NCBI GenBank assembly: GCA_964645045.1
Contig: CAZXYZ010000013.1
Coordinates: 62,001-126,000 of the forward strand
Direction: 5' to 3'
Source: Anammoximicrobium sp964645045
Lineage (GTDB): Bacteria; Planctomycetota; Planctomycetia; Pirellulales; Pirellulaceae
DNA: 64,000 nucleotides
Shown: in pieces, positions 24,822-33,849 of the stretch
Numbering within the stretch: the first letter of the stretch is position 1
How the letters are laid out: every line of letters starts with the position of its first letter
Position numbers and translations under genes: made by a program
The notes under the pieces: generated by a model
Seen by the model: the letters and a program-made list of their open reading frames with translations, nothing else
What the model was told of the DNA's origin: nothing
Databases searched by the model: none

Positions 24822-25715
24822 ATGGCCGGACCCACGTCGTCTTCCGCCCCGCCAGCGCCCAAACTGGTGACCACGGCTCCCGAACTCCGCGCCGCCGTCC
24901 GAGCGGCCCGGGTGGCCGGCCGTGCGATCGGGTTGGTGCCCACCATGGGAGCTTTGCACGAAGGACACCTGAGCCTGGTTCAGGCGTCGCGGTCCGAGTG
25001 CGGATTCACGGTAGCCACCATCTTCGTCAATCCGACGCAATTTGCCCCGCACGAGGATTTTGAAAAGTACCCGCGCACGCTGGAGACGGACCTGGACTCG
25101 TTGGCCTCCTGCCGCGCCGACCTTGTGTTTGCACCCCGTCGCGAAGACATGTATCCCCCCGGCTGTTCCACGCTGGTTGAACCGCCGCTGGTGGCCCAGC
25201 GGTGGGAAGGCGAGTGCCGGCCCGGCCATTTCCGCGGCGTGGCGACGGTCGTGTTGAAACTGTTTAACCTGGCGCAAGCGGATGTGGCGTTTTTCGGGCA
25301 CAAAGACTACCAGCAGGCGGCCGTGATCCGGCGGATGGTGCGGGACTTGAACGTGCCAACGGAAGTGCGCGTCTGTCCGACGGTGCGCGAGCCGGATGGG
25401 CTGGCGTTGAGTTCGCGGAATCGGTATCTAAGCGCCGGCGAACGCCAACAGGCGGTGGCCCTTTCGCGCGCCCTGCGGCTGGCGGAACAGATGGCCACCG
25501 GCGGCGAGCGGCGCGCGGAAAAGATTGTGGATGCCATCCACCGGGTTCTTGCCGAGGCGCAGATCCGCCGCATCGACTACGTGGCCGTGGTGGATCCGGA
25601 TACGCTGGAACCGGTTCCCGAGTTGACCCGTCCCGTCGTGGCACTGATCGCCGCCTGGGTGGGCGGCACCAGGCTGATCGACAATTGGAACATCGAAGGA
25701 CCGACGGACCGCTGA
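24822..25715 (+). CDS. panC: Pantothenate synthetase (pantoate-beta-alanine ligase)
   Basis: A 297-residue PanC, which joins pantoate and beta-alanine with ATP in the last step of pantothenate synthesis in the cytoplasm. All key motifs are present: GLVPTMGALHEGHLSLV (ATP-binding HxGH), TIFVNPTQFAPHEDFEKYPR, GHFRGVATVVLKLFNL, DVAFFGHKDYQQ, REPDGLALSSRNRYLS, and the C-terminal half. ATG 24822 was chosen; the frame reaches 24768 but that part is inside the inverted repeat. Length is slightly above the usual 280. No panB or panD is adjacent. Confidence 0.96.
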   Translation: MAGPTSSSAPPAPKLVTTAPELRAAVRAARVAGRAIGLVPTMGALHEGHLSLVQASRSECGFTVATIFVNPTQFAPHEDFEKYPRTLETDLDSLASCRADLVFAPRREDMYPPGCSTLVEPPLVAQRWEGECRPGHFRGVATVVLKLFNLAQADVAFFGHKDYQQAAVIRRMVRDLNVPTEVRVCPTVREPDGLALSSRNRYLSAGERQQAVALSRALRLAEQMATGGERRAEKIVDAIHRVLAEAQIRRIDYVAVVDPDTLEPVPELTRPVVALIAAWVGGTRLIDNWNIEGPTDR

Positions 25716-25716
25716 C

Positions 25717-25826
25717 GTAGCATGGCTCTCCCGAGCCGTGCAATTGACGTAGCATGGCTCTCCCGAGCCGTGCAGGTGCCTTTGAAATGCCGATGAAATC
25801 ACACGGCTCTGGAGAGCCATGCTACT
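25717..25826. repeat. Composite repeat, family C: two direct copies and one inverted copy
   Basis: GTAGCATGGCTCTCCCGAGC begins two near-identical 26-base direct copies at about 25717 and 25750, each ending in CCGTGCA. A third copy lies inverted at 25802-25826 (CACGGCTCTGGAGAGCCATG, then CTAC). The same element appears at 32484-32537. The arrangement resembles planctomycete REP-like elements, and it separates panC from the lgt gene. Confidence 0.85.
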
Positions 25827-25850
25827 CCAGCCGGCCTAGGATTGCCGCAC

Positions 25851-27140
25851 ATGCTACAAGACCTCTATCACATCCCGCACCAATGGCTGGGCGTGCCCGT
25901 GTTCGGCGCCGGCTGGATGCTGATTCTTTGGGCGATCGTCAGTGCGGTGCTGCTCGTGTATCTCTGGCGGCGGCAAGGCTGGAATGCGGACACCCGCAGC
26001 TATTTGCCCATTCTGCTGTTGATGGGCCTGTTGATTTGGCTGGTGTTGCCCCGGCTGGAAGGCGTTGCCGGTGCGGGGCCGTCCCAGGGCCTGCCGATTC
26101 GCGGCTATGGCGTGATGCTGTTGCTGGGTGTGCTGGCCGGCGTCGGCTTGGCAGTCCGCGAAGCGCGGCGGGTGGGCTTGGATCCGGACATGGTGGTTTC
26201 GCTGTGTTTCCATCTGTTTGTGTTCGGCATCCTCGGCGCGCGGCTGTTTTACGTCGTCGAGTACTGGCCGCAGTTTCGCCGGCCCAATGATCCGCTGGCC
26301 ACGTTGGGCGCGATCGTAAACGTCACGCAAGGCGGCTTGGTCGTCTACGGTTCGCTGATCGGCGCCCTGCTGGGCGGACTGTGGTTCCTGCGCCGGCACG
26401 GGCTGCCGACGCTGGCGGTCGCGGATTTGATGGCCCCCAGCCTCGTGCTCGGCCTGGCGTTGGGACGCATCGGCTGCCTGCTGAACGGATGCTGCTACGG
26501 TGGGTTGTGCGACGCGCCGTGGGCTCTGACCTTTCCCGCCGACAGCGAACCTTACCGGCATCAGCAGTCGCTAGGCCAACTGCACGGGTTTCAAATTGCC
26601 GAGGATCCGGCCCGCCGGGCAGTGAGCGTGGTCGCCGTCGAGCCAGGTGGTCCGGCCGCCGCAGCCGGCTTGACAACCGGGACCGTATTGACAGCGATTG
26701 ATGGACGGCGCGTTGCCTCGTTCGGCGCCGCTCGGGAGACGCTACGAAACTCGACGGTCCGCCTGGAATTGACCACGGATCAGCGCCCCGTGACGATTCG
26801 CCTGCCGGCCCTCCCGGCCCGCAGCCGGCCCGCGCATCCGACGCAGATCTATGCCGCCGTGGGAGCGGCCATCCTGTGCTGGCTGTTGTGGTCCTACTAC
26901 CCCTTCCGCCGCCGTGACGGCGTGGTGTTCGCGATGTTGCTGACGCTGTACCCGGTCATGCGATTCCTGGAGGAAACGATCCGCGTCGACGAACCGGGCC
27001 AGTTCCGCACCTCGTTTTCCATTTCGCAATGGATCAGCGTCCTGCTCCTGGCCGCCGTCGTCTCCCTGTGGATCTACGTCCTACGTCAACCGCCCGGCAG
27101 TGCGCTGGCCCTAGCCGATGATGAAACCAGTGACCAGTGA
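25851..27140 (+). CDS. lgt: Prolipoprotein diacylglyceryl transferase (Lgt) with an inserted PDZ domain
   Basis: A 429-residue multi-pass membrane protein. Lgt moves diacylglycerol from phosphatidylglycerol to the lipobox cysteine of prolipoproteins. Family landmarks are PIRGYGVMLLLGVLAG, ILGARLFYVVEY, GGLVVYGSLIGALLGG, the signature LGRIGCLLNGCCYGG (about residues 204-218), AHPTQIYAA (about 328-336) and RFLEETIRVDE. Between the signature and HPTQ lies an extra domain of about 75 residues (about 245-320) with SVVAVEPGGPAAAAGLTTGT and VLTAIDGRRVASF, which is the ligand-loop and core of a PDZ domain. Ordinary Lgt of about 270-300 residues lacks it. It would lie in the periplasmic loop region near the active site. 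Confidence 0.92.
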   Translation: MLQDLYHIPHQWLGVPVFGAGWMLILWAIVSAVLLVYLWRRQGWNADTRSYLPILLLMGLLIWLVLPRLEGVAGAGPSQGLPIRGYGVMLLLGVLAGVGLAVREARRVGLDPDMVVSLCFHLFVFGILGARLFYVVEYWPQFRRPNDPLATLGAIVNVTQGGLVVYGSLIGALLGGLWFLRRHGLPTLAVADLMAPSLVLGLALGRIGCLLNGCCYGGLCDAPWALTFPADSEPYRHQQSLGQLHGFQIAEDPARRAVSVVAVEPGGPAAAAGLTTGTVLTAIDGRRVASFGAARETLRNSTVRLELTTDQRPVTIRLPALPARSRPAHPTQIYAAVGAAILCWLLWSYYPFRRRDGVVFAMLLTLYPVMRFLEETIRVDEPGQFRTSFSISQWISVLLLAAVVSLWIYVLRQPPGSALALADDETSDQ

Positions 27141-27178
27141 CCAGTAACCAATGACAAGTGACAAGTGACAAGTGACAA
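27121..27178. repeat. Short tandem repeat of seven-base units
   Basis: A run of about eight units of AGTGACC or AGTGACA type directly after the lgt stop (pattern ACCAGTGACCAGTAACCAATG then ACAAGTGACAAGTG), just upstream of the CDGSH gene. It is too short and without spacers to be a CRISPR. Similar TGTCAGT-type repeats lie at 44218-44245. Confidence 0.75.
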
Positions 27179-27209
27179 TTCCGATCCCATTCCAAAAGGA
27201 GTTACCAAC

Positions 27210-27428
27210 ATGGCAGATGTAGTGATTCGTGTCCGCGACAGCGGTCCATACCTGATCGAAGGTCCCGTGACGGTGTTGGATGCCGAAGGCAAAGAGTTCC
27301 CGATCGACAAGACCAAGCCGGCGATCGCCTTGTGTCGCTGCGGGGCGTCGGCCAAAAAGCCGTTCTGCGATGGATCGCACAAGACATGTGGATTCCAAGC
27401 CGCCGAACGCGCACCCGGCGCGGGTTGA
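27210..27428 (+). CDS. CDGSH iron-sulfur domain protein
   Basis: A 72-residue protein with a complete CDGSH zinc-finger-like motif: CRCGASAKKPFCDGSH (about residues 44-59), giving the three Cys and one His that hold a redox-active, pH-sensitive [2Fe-2S] cluster. It is preceded by a beta-strand-rich N-terminus (VVIRVRDSGPYLIEGP, VLDAEGKEF). AAAGGAG about 9 bases upstream supports ATG 27210. Bacterial single-domain CDGSH proteins are thought to act in electron transfer or cluster donation; the partner is unknown. Confidence 0.95.
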   Translation: MADVVIRVRDSGPYLIEGPVTVLDAEGKEFPIDKTKPAIALCRCGASAKKPFCDGSHKTCGFQAAERAPGAG

Positions 27429-27489
27429 GCCAAGGCTACGTGCCCCGGAGTTCGGCATCGATGTCCCTCGCACCGTGCAAGATACGGAC

Positions 27490-27735
27490 TTAACGTCCTT
27501 GGTGGCGTTCGGCAACGCGTTGCTTGATTCCCGCCCATTCGTCCTTGGTCCATTCTTCGGCCGGCCCGCTTTCGAGGCCATCCAGTAACGCGGCTTCGAT
27601 CGCCGAACGACCGTCTCGAGTTGACTCGACCAATGCCACGATGTAGTCATTGGCGCTGGCGAATTTTCCGTGCCGTACGTTCGCGTCAATGAACTCGCGA
27701 AGATCCTGGGGCACCTCAATCGAAATTGCGGCCAT
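27490..27735 (-). CDS. ParD-like antitoxin without an adjacent toxin
   Basis: An 81-residue protein starting MAAISIEVPQDLREFIDANV and continuing FASANDYIVALVEST, the ribbon-helix-helix pattern of ParD/CopG-like antitoxins. A ribosome site (AGGAG) stands 8 bases before its start at 27735. The C-terminal half is acidic and would wrap a ParE toxin. However, no ParE-like frame follows within the 60 bases to the CDGSH gene, so it is an orphan: either the toxin was lost, or the protein works on its own as a repressor. Confidence 0.8.
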   Translation of the reverse strand: MAAISIEVPQDLREFIDANVRHGKFASANDYIVALVESTRDGRSAIEAALLDGLESGPAEEWTKDEWAGIKQRVAERHQGR

Positions 27736-27899
27736 CTTAGCGTCTCCTGTGAATTTCAACGGTTCGCCGTTGCGCGACCCCAAACCAGACCTGCTGCGAA
27801 GTCGTTTCATGAATTTCTATTCCATTCTACCTGGGCTCGATCGTCTTCCGCAACCGAGGATGCTCCCGTCATTCGGACGACTTGCTGGGCCGTTGCTTG

Positions 27900-28130
27900 C
27901 AGGTCACCGAGACCATCTAATCGATCTAAATGTGCCAGCAGGCGGGCGGGGGCTATGTGGTATCACACCGCTCCGGCGAGACCGAAGACGCCTTCCTGGC
28001 CGATTTCCCCGTGGCCATGGGCGGCCAAATCAAGACCGGCTCCGCCTGCCGCAGCGAACGGATCGCCAAATACAACCGGCTGCTGGAAATCGAGGCGGAA
28101 CTTGGCAAGGCTGCCCGGTTCGGTCGGTGA
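27900..28130 (+). pseudogene. 3' remnant of an enolase gene
   Basis: In one frame the stretch reads QVTETI-stop-SI-stop-MCQQAG, then YVVSHRSGETEDAFLADFPV, GQIKTGSACRSERIAKYNRL and LEIEAELGKAARFG. The enolase C-terminus is SHRSGETED...G.IKTG.....ER..KYN.LL.IE, including the active-site His-Arg-Ser loop and the catalytic Lys of IKTG. Two TAA codons replace residues in the TETI(E)A(I)D helix and the 5' two thirds are missing. The remnant is therefore dead. The product would have been the glycolytic enzyme converting 2-phosphoglycerate to phosphoenolpyruvate; an intact copy must exist elsewhere. Confidence 0.88.
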
Positions 28131-28237
28131 GCGGGCAACGTTAGGATCGTTCGAGCAATAAGTAAGCGGAATAACGCTAACCACCGGTTCCGGATCGGCC
28201 CGACTGGCCGCAATCCCGGCGGCTAGCGCCTTGCCGC

Positions 28238-30863
28238 TCACTTCGGTACGTACCAGAACGTTTTCCAGTACGCCTTGTCCAGTTCGAACGGATCGACCGA
28301 CGCCGCGAAATCATGGTCGACCGGCAGCACTCCGTAGCGGATCATCTCGCGGACGTAATCCCGGCGTGGAACGAATTGGACCGGGCAGTCCGCGCCGTTG
28401 TTCGGACTGGGATTGATCATGCAGAAGCGGTTGTTTTCTTCCAGGATATGCCTCCGCCCGCGGGCGACGGCGGCGACGATCGCCAGATAGTCCGGGTCGG
28501 TTTTGTCCTGAAACACCGGTTCGCCGGACTTGGCCTGACAGACGCCCAGTCCGCCGGCTTGCCTGGCCAGCGGCGCGCGGGCTGCTTTCGACAGTTCCGG
28601 GTACGACAGATTGTAAATCAGATGCCGGTTGAACCGGCCGCCGTCTTCGGACATGGTGTGCGCGAGGTACTTGTTCTTCTGGAATTCGTCCGGCGGGTAG
28701 TAGCGGGCATAGAAGTGCGCCGGCAGCTTGTACGTGCCAATCTGTTTTTCGGCCTCGGTCGGCGCATGGCACCGGTCGCAGCGGCGGTTCATGACGTCGA
28801 CCAGGGCTTGCGTTTCCGGCCAGTCTTTGTCATTGCGCACGTTGACGCTGTGCAGGTAATAGCCGATCGTGCCGTGACTGTTGACCGCGTAAGTCCCCGC
28901 GTGATTGGCGCCGGCGTCGAGCCAGTGGCGGACGATTTTCTGCTCCTGTTCCGGCATGTTGACGCCTTCGTGTCCGTCCTCGATCAGCCGCAGCAGACGG
29001 CTGGAGCCGGTGCCAATGGCGTACGGTTCAAAGTTGCTCTTGCTGTGCTCGGAATACGGCAAGATAATCCGGTTGTCGCCGAACAGCTGCCGCCAGGACA
29101 TCTGGATGTAACCGATTGGGTACAGCGGGCCCCAGTGGCCGGAAATGTTGAACCCGCCTTCTTCGCGGTCGTGGTTGTGGCATTCCAGGCAATGCTTGTC
29201 CAGGATCGGCTGGATGTCCCGCAGAAAATCGAAGATCTCCGGCACGCCGGCGACCGGTTCGGGATCGACAGGCTGAGTACGCAGCAGGCGGAGCAGTCGG
29301 TCGCGGTCGTCCGCGCTGGGCGTTTCGGTCCGTTTTTCGTGGCAGCCGATGCAAGTCGAATTTTCGCCGGGCATGACGGAGGTGAACGAGTGCATGCGTT
29401 TCACGCAATGCCCTTTCGCGTCCATCGCGAGGAACAGAAAGCTGCGGACCGGAGGCAGTTTGAAATAGGCGCTGCCGTCTTCGGAAACCGGTACGGAACC
29501 GATCAGCCGCTCGACGGAAAACGTCCCGCCCGCGGACATTTCGGACATCGCGCCGGCATAGTTAATCGGCTTCGGCAAGACTTCGTAGATCAGTAGACTC
29601 TTGACCGTGTTCGGCTTGACATTCCGCATTTTGCGGCCGTTGTAGATATTGACCAGCGCCAGGGTGCCATGGTCGGCTTGCGGGGCGGTCTGGTCGGCGA
29701 TCACGGGTTCGCGCTCGCGTTTCATCACCGGCCGCGGTTCGCCAATCCAATACCCCTGTTTGGCCCGTTCTTCCGGCAACCGGTACAGGACTTCGGTTTG
29801 GCCTTGACCATTCAACAACTCGATGGCGGTTTTGTTGGCGACTAGAAAATGGTCTTCGCTGAACGCCCACGGGTCGCAATGCAGGTTGTCTTTGCTGATG
29901 TACTGAACGCCCTTGGCATCGTCCGGGCCCAGGCGTGGGTCAATCAGCGCGATCTTGCCGTAATGCTCGCGCATGCCGTGGCCGGGCGACCAAGTCACGA
30001 CGAGTTTCGGACTGTGCGGAATGGACTTGGGGGCCAGAATCGTGCCGTGGTTGATTTGGTTGCCGTACAGCACCATTTGGCGGGTGCCGTCGGGGTTCAT
30101 CGACCAGAGATGATGATAGCCCATGTGGAAACGGTCCACGTACTCCCACCGCATGTAGGCGACTTGACCGTTGGACAGCACCCAGGGCGTGTTGTCGTGT
30201 TCGATATTGGCCGACAGCGCGCGGAGGTGGCGCCCGTCGGCGTCGCACTTGTACAGCGTTCCGACCTGGGTCATCCAGCATTGCACGTAGCGGTTGGCCC
30301 GCGTGGAACAGAAAATGATCTGGCCGTCCGGCAGGTACGTGGGTTCGAAGTCGTCCCATCCGGGCGGGGAGTACGTCTGGTAATCTTCCATGCCTGGCGA
30401 AACGTCTTCGCCCTGACCGGTCAGTTGTTTCAAGCCGGTGCCGTCGAGATTGATCTCGTACAGACTGTAATGCCGTTTTCCTTGAGGCAGGTACGCAAAG
30501 ACGAGCTTTTGGGCGTCGTAATGAATCTGCCGGGTCGCGGATATTGCCCTCGGGGTCCTCGAAAATCGTGCGCATCTGTTTTGTCTTGACGTTGTAGACG
30601 CACAGCTGGCCGCCGGAGTTCATGGGGAACGTCGTCCGGCACTGGTCGGTCGAGTAATACGCGATGTTGGCGTACCAATGACCATCGATGCTGGGCTTGC
30701 GCACGGCGAACAGGACTTCGTCGGGCATGCCAGCGTCCAGGAATGAACCCAGCATCGACGGCTGGTCCCTGTCGGCGGCCGGCTTCTGCTTCGGCATCTG
30801 GCCGAACGCGGGGGAAATCAGGCAGAGCAGCAAAACAGGCAGGGTTCTGGAACACATGCTCAT
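28238..30863 (-). pseudogene. Exported multihaem protein, hydrazine-synthase-alpha-like, with one frameshift
   Basis: The gene begins with a signal peptide (MCSRTLPVLLLCLISPAFGQ, start at 30857 or 30863) and reads to EDPEGNIRDP. The match then continues in another frame as RQIHYDAQKLVFAYLPQGKR and on for over 700 residues to YWKTFWYVPK. The total length leaves one base over, so there is a single frame change near 30530-30540. The protein has a TolB-like propeller half (GWDDFEPTYLPDGQIIFCST), then three c-type haem motifs: CIGCH, CLECH and CDRCH. Planctomycetes encode many such proteins related to the alpha subunit of hydrazine synthase; most lie outside anammox and have no known reaction. The frameshift could be real or a sequence error, because the rest looks well conserved. 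Confidence 0.78.
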
Positions 30864-31093
30864 GTCTCCGGGGGGAATGCGCAGATTCTACCCAAAGAGA
30901 CGGCATTTTGCGAGGACCCCGTAGTCTTGCGGATCGATTATCGGTTCGACTACAGCAGAGCGAAGCCCGACCGGTTCGTCGACCGGTTCGAGCAGTCATT
31001 TGACCGTTTGCAGCGCCGTTGCCGCGTCGCCGGTCTCGGCCACCACATCGAGCGCGATCTTCGGCCGACCCAACGCGTGTCCTTGCGAACGCG
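30864..31093. other. Gap between the multihaem gene and the FAD oxidoreductase gene
   Basis: About 230 bases. On the minus strand, one frame ends GRPKIALDVVAETGDAATAL and QTVK at 30996, directly after the FAD oxidoreductase gene; it looks coding-like but has no start of its own and may be the tail of a deleted gene. No hairpin typical of the other gaps is present. Confidence 0.35.
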
Positions 31094-32443
31094 TCAGAAG
31101 CCCAGGGCAGTCTGCACCTCCGCGACATCCACGGCCCGCGGTTGCACCTTGCGGCGGGCGGCTTGGGCGGCCGCCGCACCGGCGGCGGCGCCTGTCGCCA
31201 TTGCAATGCACTGCACGCGGTACGAGGCGTGCGCGTCGTGGCTGCCGCTGATGCACCGGCCGGCCAGCAGCAACCCGTCGATCTCCTTGGGAACCAGACA
31301 GCCGTAGGGAATGTCGTAAGGCTTGACCTTGGCTGCAAAGCCTTCGGCCTGTCCGCCGCCGGTTGGGTTGTGGATGTCGATGACAAAGTTGGCGGAGCGG
31401 ACGATCCCGTCGGGCCAGCTCCGGCCGCTGACAAGGTCTTGCCGCGTCAGGCTGTGCAGGCCCACAAAGCGGCGTGTCTCGCGCACGCCGATGGCTGCGG
31501 GCATGGCGGAAATGTAAGCCTGTTCGTGACCGGGCGCGTGCCGGCGGAGAAACTCCAGCACCTGGTACGCCTGTTTCCGGCCTTCCAACTCGGCCCGCGT
31601 GAGGTCTTCGACGCACGTGCCGTCGATGCCGTTGACCTGCGTGGCGTTGATGATCCGCTCGCCGGGATAGGCCGCCCGGTAGATGCGGATCACGCCGATC
31701 GAGGCAGGCAGTTCGCCGGCCGCGTGCGCCTTGTTCACCACGTCATGCCAAGTGCCCTCGGGGACATGCACCTTGTGTGCCTGCTCCTCGCTGCCGCACA
31801 ACAGTCCCACTGCCGTATCGACGCCGCCGATGCGGTACATGATCGAGACCGGTTGCACCCGTCCGTCGCCCGGCCGGCCCTGCTCGAAGGCCGCGCCCGC
31901 CAGGAACGCCACGTCGCCGTCGCCCGTGGCATCGACGGTGACGCCGGCTTCGATCTGAATCACGCCCTGCTTGGTAACAGCCCGCACACCCACAACGCGG
32001 TTGTCTTCCATAAAGGCCTCCGTGACCCAGGTGTGCAGCAGGAGATTGGCCCCGGCCTCCAGGACCAGGTCGGCATATTGGATGTCGAGACGTTCCGGAC
32101 TCACCGTGTGCCCCCCCACCCGTTGGAGCACTTCGGATACGAATGGACTCTTGACGCCGCCCATCAACGGGCCCACCATCGCCAAGACCGCCATGCCTCC
32201 CATGCGCCCGTAGCGTTCCAGGAGCAGCACTTTGGCGCCCTGCCGCGCTGCCAGGACCGCGGCGGCCATGCCTGCCGGACCGCCGCCGCAGACCAGCACA
32301 TCCACGTTCCGCCGGAAGGCGAGCTTCGGCTGGTGCAGCGGCCGGTCGTCAGCTGTGGCGGCGACCGGCGCCAAGACCGTGCCGCCGACCATGCCACCGG
32401 CCGCTGAAATAAAACCTCGCCGGGTCACTTGTGGCTTGCTCAT
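31094..32443 (-). CDS. Exported FAD-dependent oxidoreductase with Tat leader
   Basis: A 449-residue protein. It begins with a twin-arginine leader (VTRRGFISAAGGMVGGTVLA). The dinucleotide fold follows directly: NVDVLVCGGGPAGMAAAVLA and KVLLLERYGRMGGMAV. Mid-protein motifs GVTVDATGDGDVAFLAGA and the C-terminal GLLLAGRCISGSHDAHASYR are those of the FAD_oxidored group (pfam12831) that is much expanded in planctomycetes. Members are thought to oxidise sugars or related compounds outside the cytoplasm; the substrate is unknown. AGGAAAG about 8 bases before the ATG at 32443 supports the start. It is followed on the same strand by the multihaem gene, a possible electron acceptor. Confidence 0.9.
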   Translation of the reverse strand: MSKPQVTRRGFISAAGGMVGGTVLAPVAATADDRPLHQPKLAFRRNVDVLVCGGGPAGMAAAVLAARQGAKVLLLERYGRMGGMAVLAMVGPLMGGVKSPFVSEVLQRVGGHTVSPERLDIQYADLVLEAGANLLLHTWVTEAFMEDNRVVGVRAVTKQGVIQIEAGVTVDATGDGDVAFLAGAAFEQGRPGDGRVQPVSIMYRIGGVDTAVGLLCGSEEQAHKVHVPEGTWHDVVNKAHAAGELPASIGVIRIYRAAYPGERIINATQVNGIDGTCVEDLTRAELEGRKQAYQVLEFLRRHAPGHEQAYISAMPAAIGVRETRRFVGLHSLTRQDLVSGRSWPDGIVRSANFVIDIHNPTGGGQAEGFAAKVKPYDIPYGCLVPKEIDGLLLAGRCISGSHDAHASYRVQCIAMATGAAAGAAAAQAARRKVQPRAVDVAEVQTALGF

Positions 32444-32483
32444 CGTAGATCTTTCCTCGATCGTCTGGGTGCGAAATTTGTTC

Positions 32484-32537
32484 GTAGCAGGGCGCGCTTC
32501 CAAGGCGTCCGGCACGGCTCTGGAGAGCCATGCTACG
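32484..32537. repeat. Inverted repeat related to family C
   Basis: The right part GGCACGGCTCTGGAGAGCCA then TGCTAC is nearly identical to the inverted copy at 25802-25826. The left part starts GTAGCAGGGCGCGCTTCC, pairing at its outer end only. The element overlaps the last few codons of the neighbouring Gfo/Idh/MocA gene, so it supplies that gene's stop region. Confidence 0.7.
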
Positions 32538-33849
32538 AAGATGGCAACTCCCAACCCCGGCGCCGCTGGCGGTCGAGCAGTCGGTTTGCCTCGTCGTCGT
32601 CCGGAAAGGTTTCCCGCACCGGATCCCACTTCAGTCGGCGGCCCAGTTGCCGAGTGATCACCAGCAATTGGCACAGCGAGGCCGTGCGGTGGCCGATCTC
32701 GACATCGGCGTTCGGTTTTGCGCGGGTGCGGATGCAGTCGAACCAGTTCTCGACGTGCCCCTTGGCGACCCAGCCGTCGCCTTCCCATTTGTCGGCCAGC
32801 TTGGGGTCCGGCGGGTTCTTGACGAAGTCGGGCGGGTTCGTGGTGAACTTGTTGCGGTTGATCTCCATCTTGGCTGCGGAGCCGACAAAGACCGCTCCCA
32901 ACTGAGGCCCTCGGCGCGGTTCTTCGTCCGGAAAGCTCAGCCGCACCTCGACGCCGTTGGCATAGCGGAAATGGAGCCGCGCGTTCGGCCCGGCGTCGGT
33001 CGGCCAGAATTCGACCGGCCCCGACTCGTCCGCGCCCATCGCATACTGGACCATGTCGAATCCGTGCGAGCCCAGGCCCGTCAGTTGCCCGTTGGAATAG
33101 TCGCGCCAATTGCCCCACCAACCGCCTGCGTTGTCGGTCCAGTGGGCAAACAGCCGGCGATTGAACGGATGCGCGGGCGCCTGGCCTTGCCACAGATCCC
33201 AATCGACGCCGTCCGGGACCGGTTCTTCCGGGAGGCCACCGGCCGGGTACAGAATCGGTCCCCCAAAATTGACGCACTCCACCACGCGGATGGCGCCGAT
33301 GCCGCCGTCGCGCACGAACTCGCAAGCAAACCGGTTCATCTCCATCGTCCGCTGCTGTGTGCCGGTCTGCACGACGCGGCCGTGTTGGCGGGCCGCTGCC
33401 ACCAGGGCGCGGCCTTCGCGGATGTACAGCGACAGCGGCTTTTCGCAGTACACGTCCTTGCCGGCCTGGCAGGCAAGGATGCTGGCCAGCACGTGGTGAT
33501 GGTCGCAGGCGGCGACCATCACCGCATCCAAGTCTTGCCGCTCGATCAGCTTGCGGTAGTCCTGGTAGATTTGCCAATCGGCCTTGTGCTTTGCGGTGGC
33601 CGCCGCCGTCTTGCGGGCGTCGGCGTCACAAATGGCGGCCACGCGTCCAGAGGCCGGGACGTTGAGCGCCAACTGGTCGCCCCGCACACCCATCCCGACA
33701 ATGCCCAGCACGATCCGCTCGTTCGCTCCGGCCGTGCCGGCCAAGCCCAGCACATGCCGCGGAACGAACAGGGGGGCGGCAGCGAACAACCCCGCCGCCG
33801 ACCCGGCGCGTAAGAATTTACGTCGTGTCATTCTTCCGATTCGAATCAT
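32533..33849 (-). CDS. Gfo/Idh/MocA-family oxidoreductase with Tat leader
   Basis: A 438-residue protein, start at 33849 with AAGGAG upstream. A twin-arginine leader (MTRRKFLRAGSAAGLFAAAP) precedes the Rossmann fold: RIVLGIVGMGVRGDQLALN, VAAICDADA, the dinucleotide-contact CEKPLSLYI (the EKP motif, Lys as catalytic residue), and GRVVQTGTQQRTME. The C-terminal substrate domain includes NWRDYSNGQLTGLGSHGFD and a late GHVENWFDCIRTRAKPN. Members use NAD(P) to oxidise or reduce sugars and inositols. An exported form implies a tightly bound cofactor, as in glucose-fructose oxidoreductase. It reads toward the FAD oxidoreductase gene, 90 bases away, and is probably in the same operon. Confidence 0.92.
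   Translation of the reverse strand: MIRIGRMTRRKFLRAGSAAGLFAAAPLFVPRHVLGLAGTAGANERIVLGIVGMGVRGDQLALNVPASGRVAAICDADARKTAAATAKHKADWQIYQDYRKLIERQDLDAVMVAACDHHHVLASILACQAGKDVYCEKPLSLYIREGRALVAAARQHGRVVQTGTQQRTMEMNRFACEFVRDGGIGAIRVVECVNFGGPILYPAGGLPEEPVPDGVDWDLWQGQAPAHPFNRRLFAHWTDNAGGWWGNWRDYSNGQLTGLGSHGFDMVQYAMGADESGPVEFWPTDAGPNARLHFRYANGVEVRLSFPDEEPRRGPQLGAVFVGSAAKMEINRNKFTTNPPDFVKNPPDPKLADKWEGDGWVAKGHVENWFDCIRTRAKPNADVEIGHRTASLCQLLVITRQLGRRLKWDPVRETFPDDDEANRLLDRQRRRGWELPSS

Noticed and set aside
27121..27178. Possible CRISPR-like repeat
   Set aside because: Units are seven bases, contiguous and without spacers, so it is a simple tandem repeat.
28313..29596. A 427-codon + strand frame
   Set aside because: Antisense of the multihaem gene, whose CxxCH motifs and conserved tail fix the true strand.
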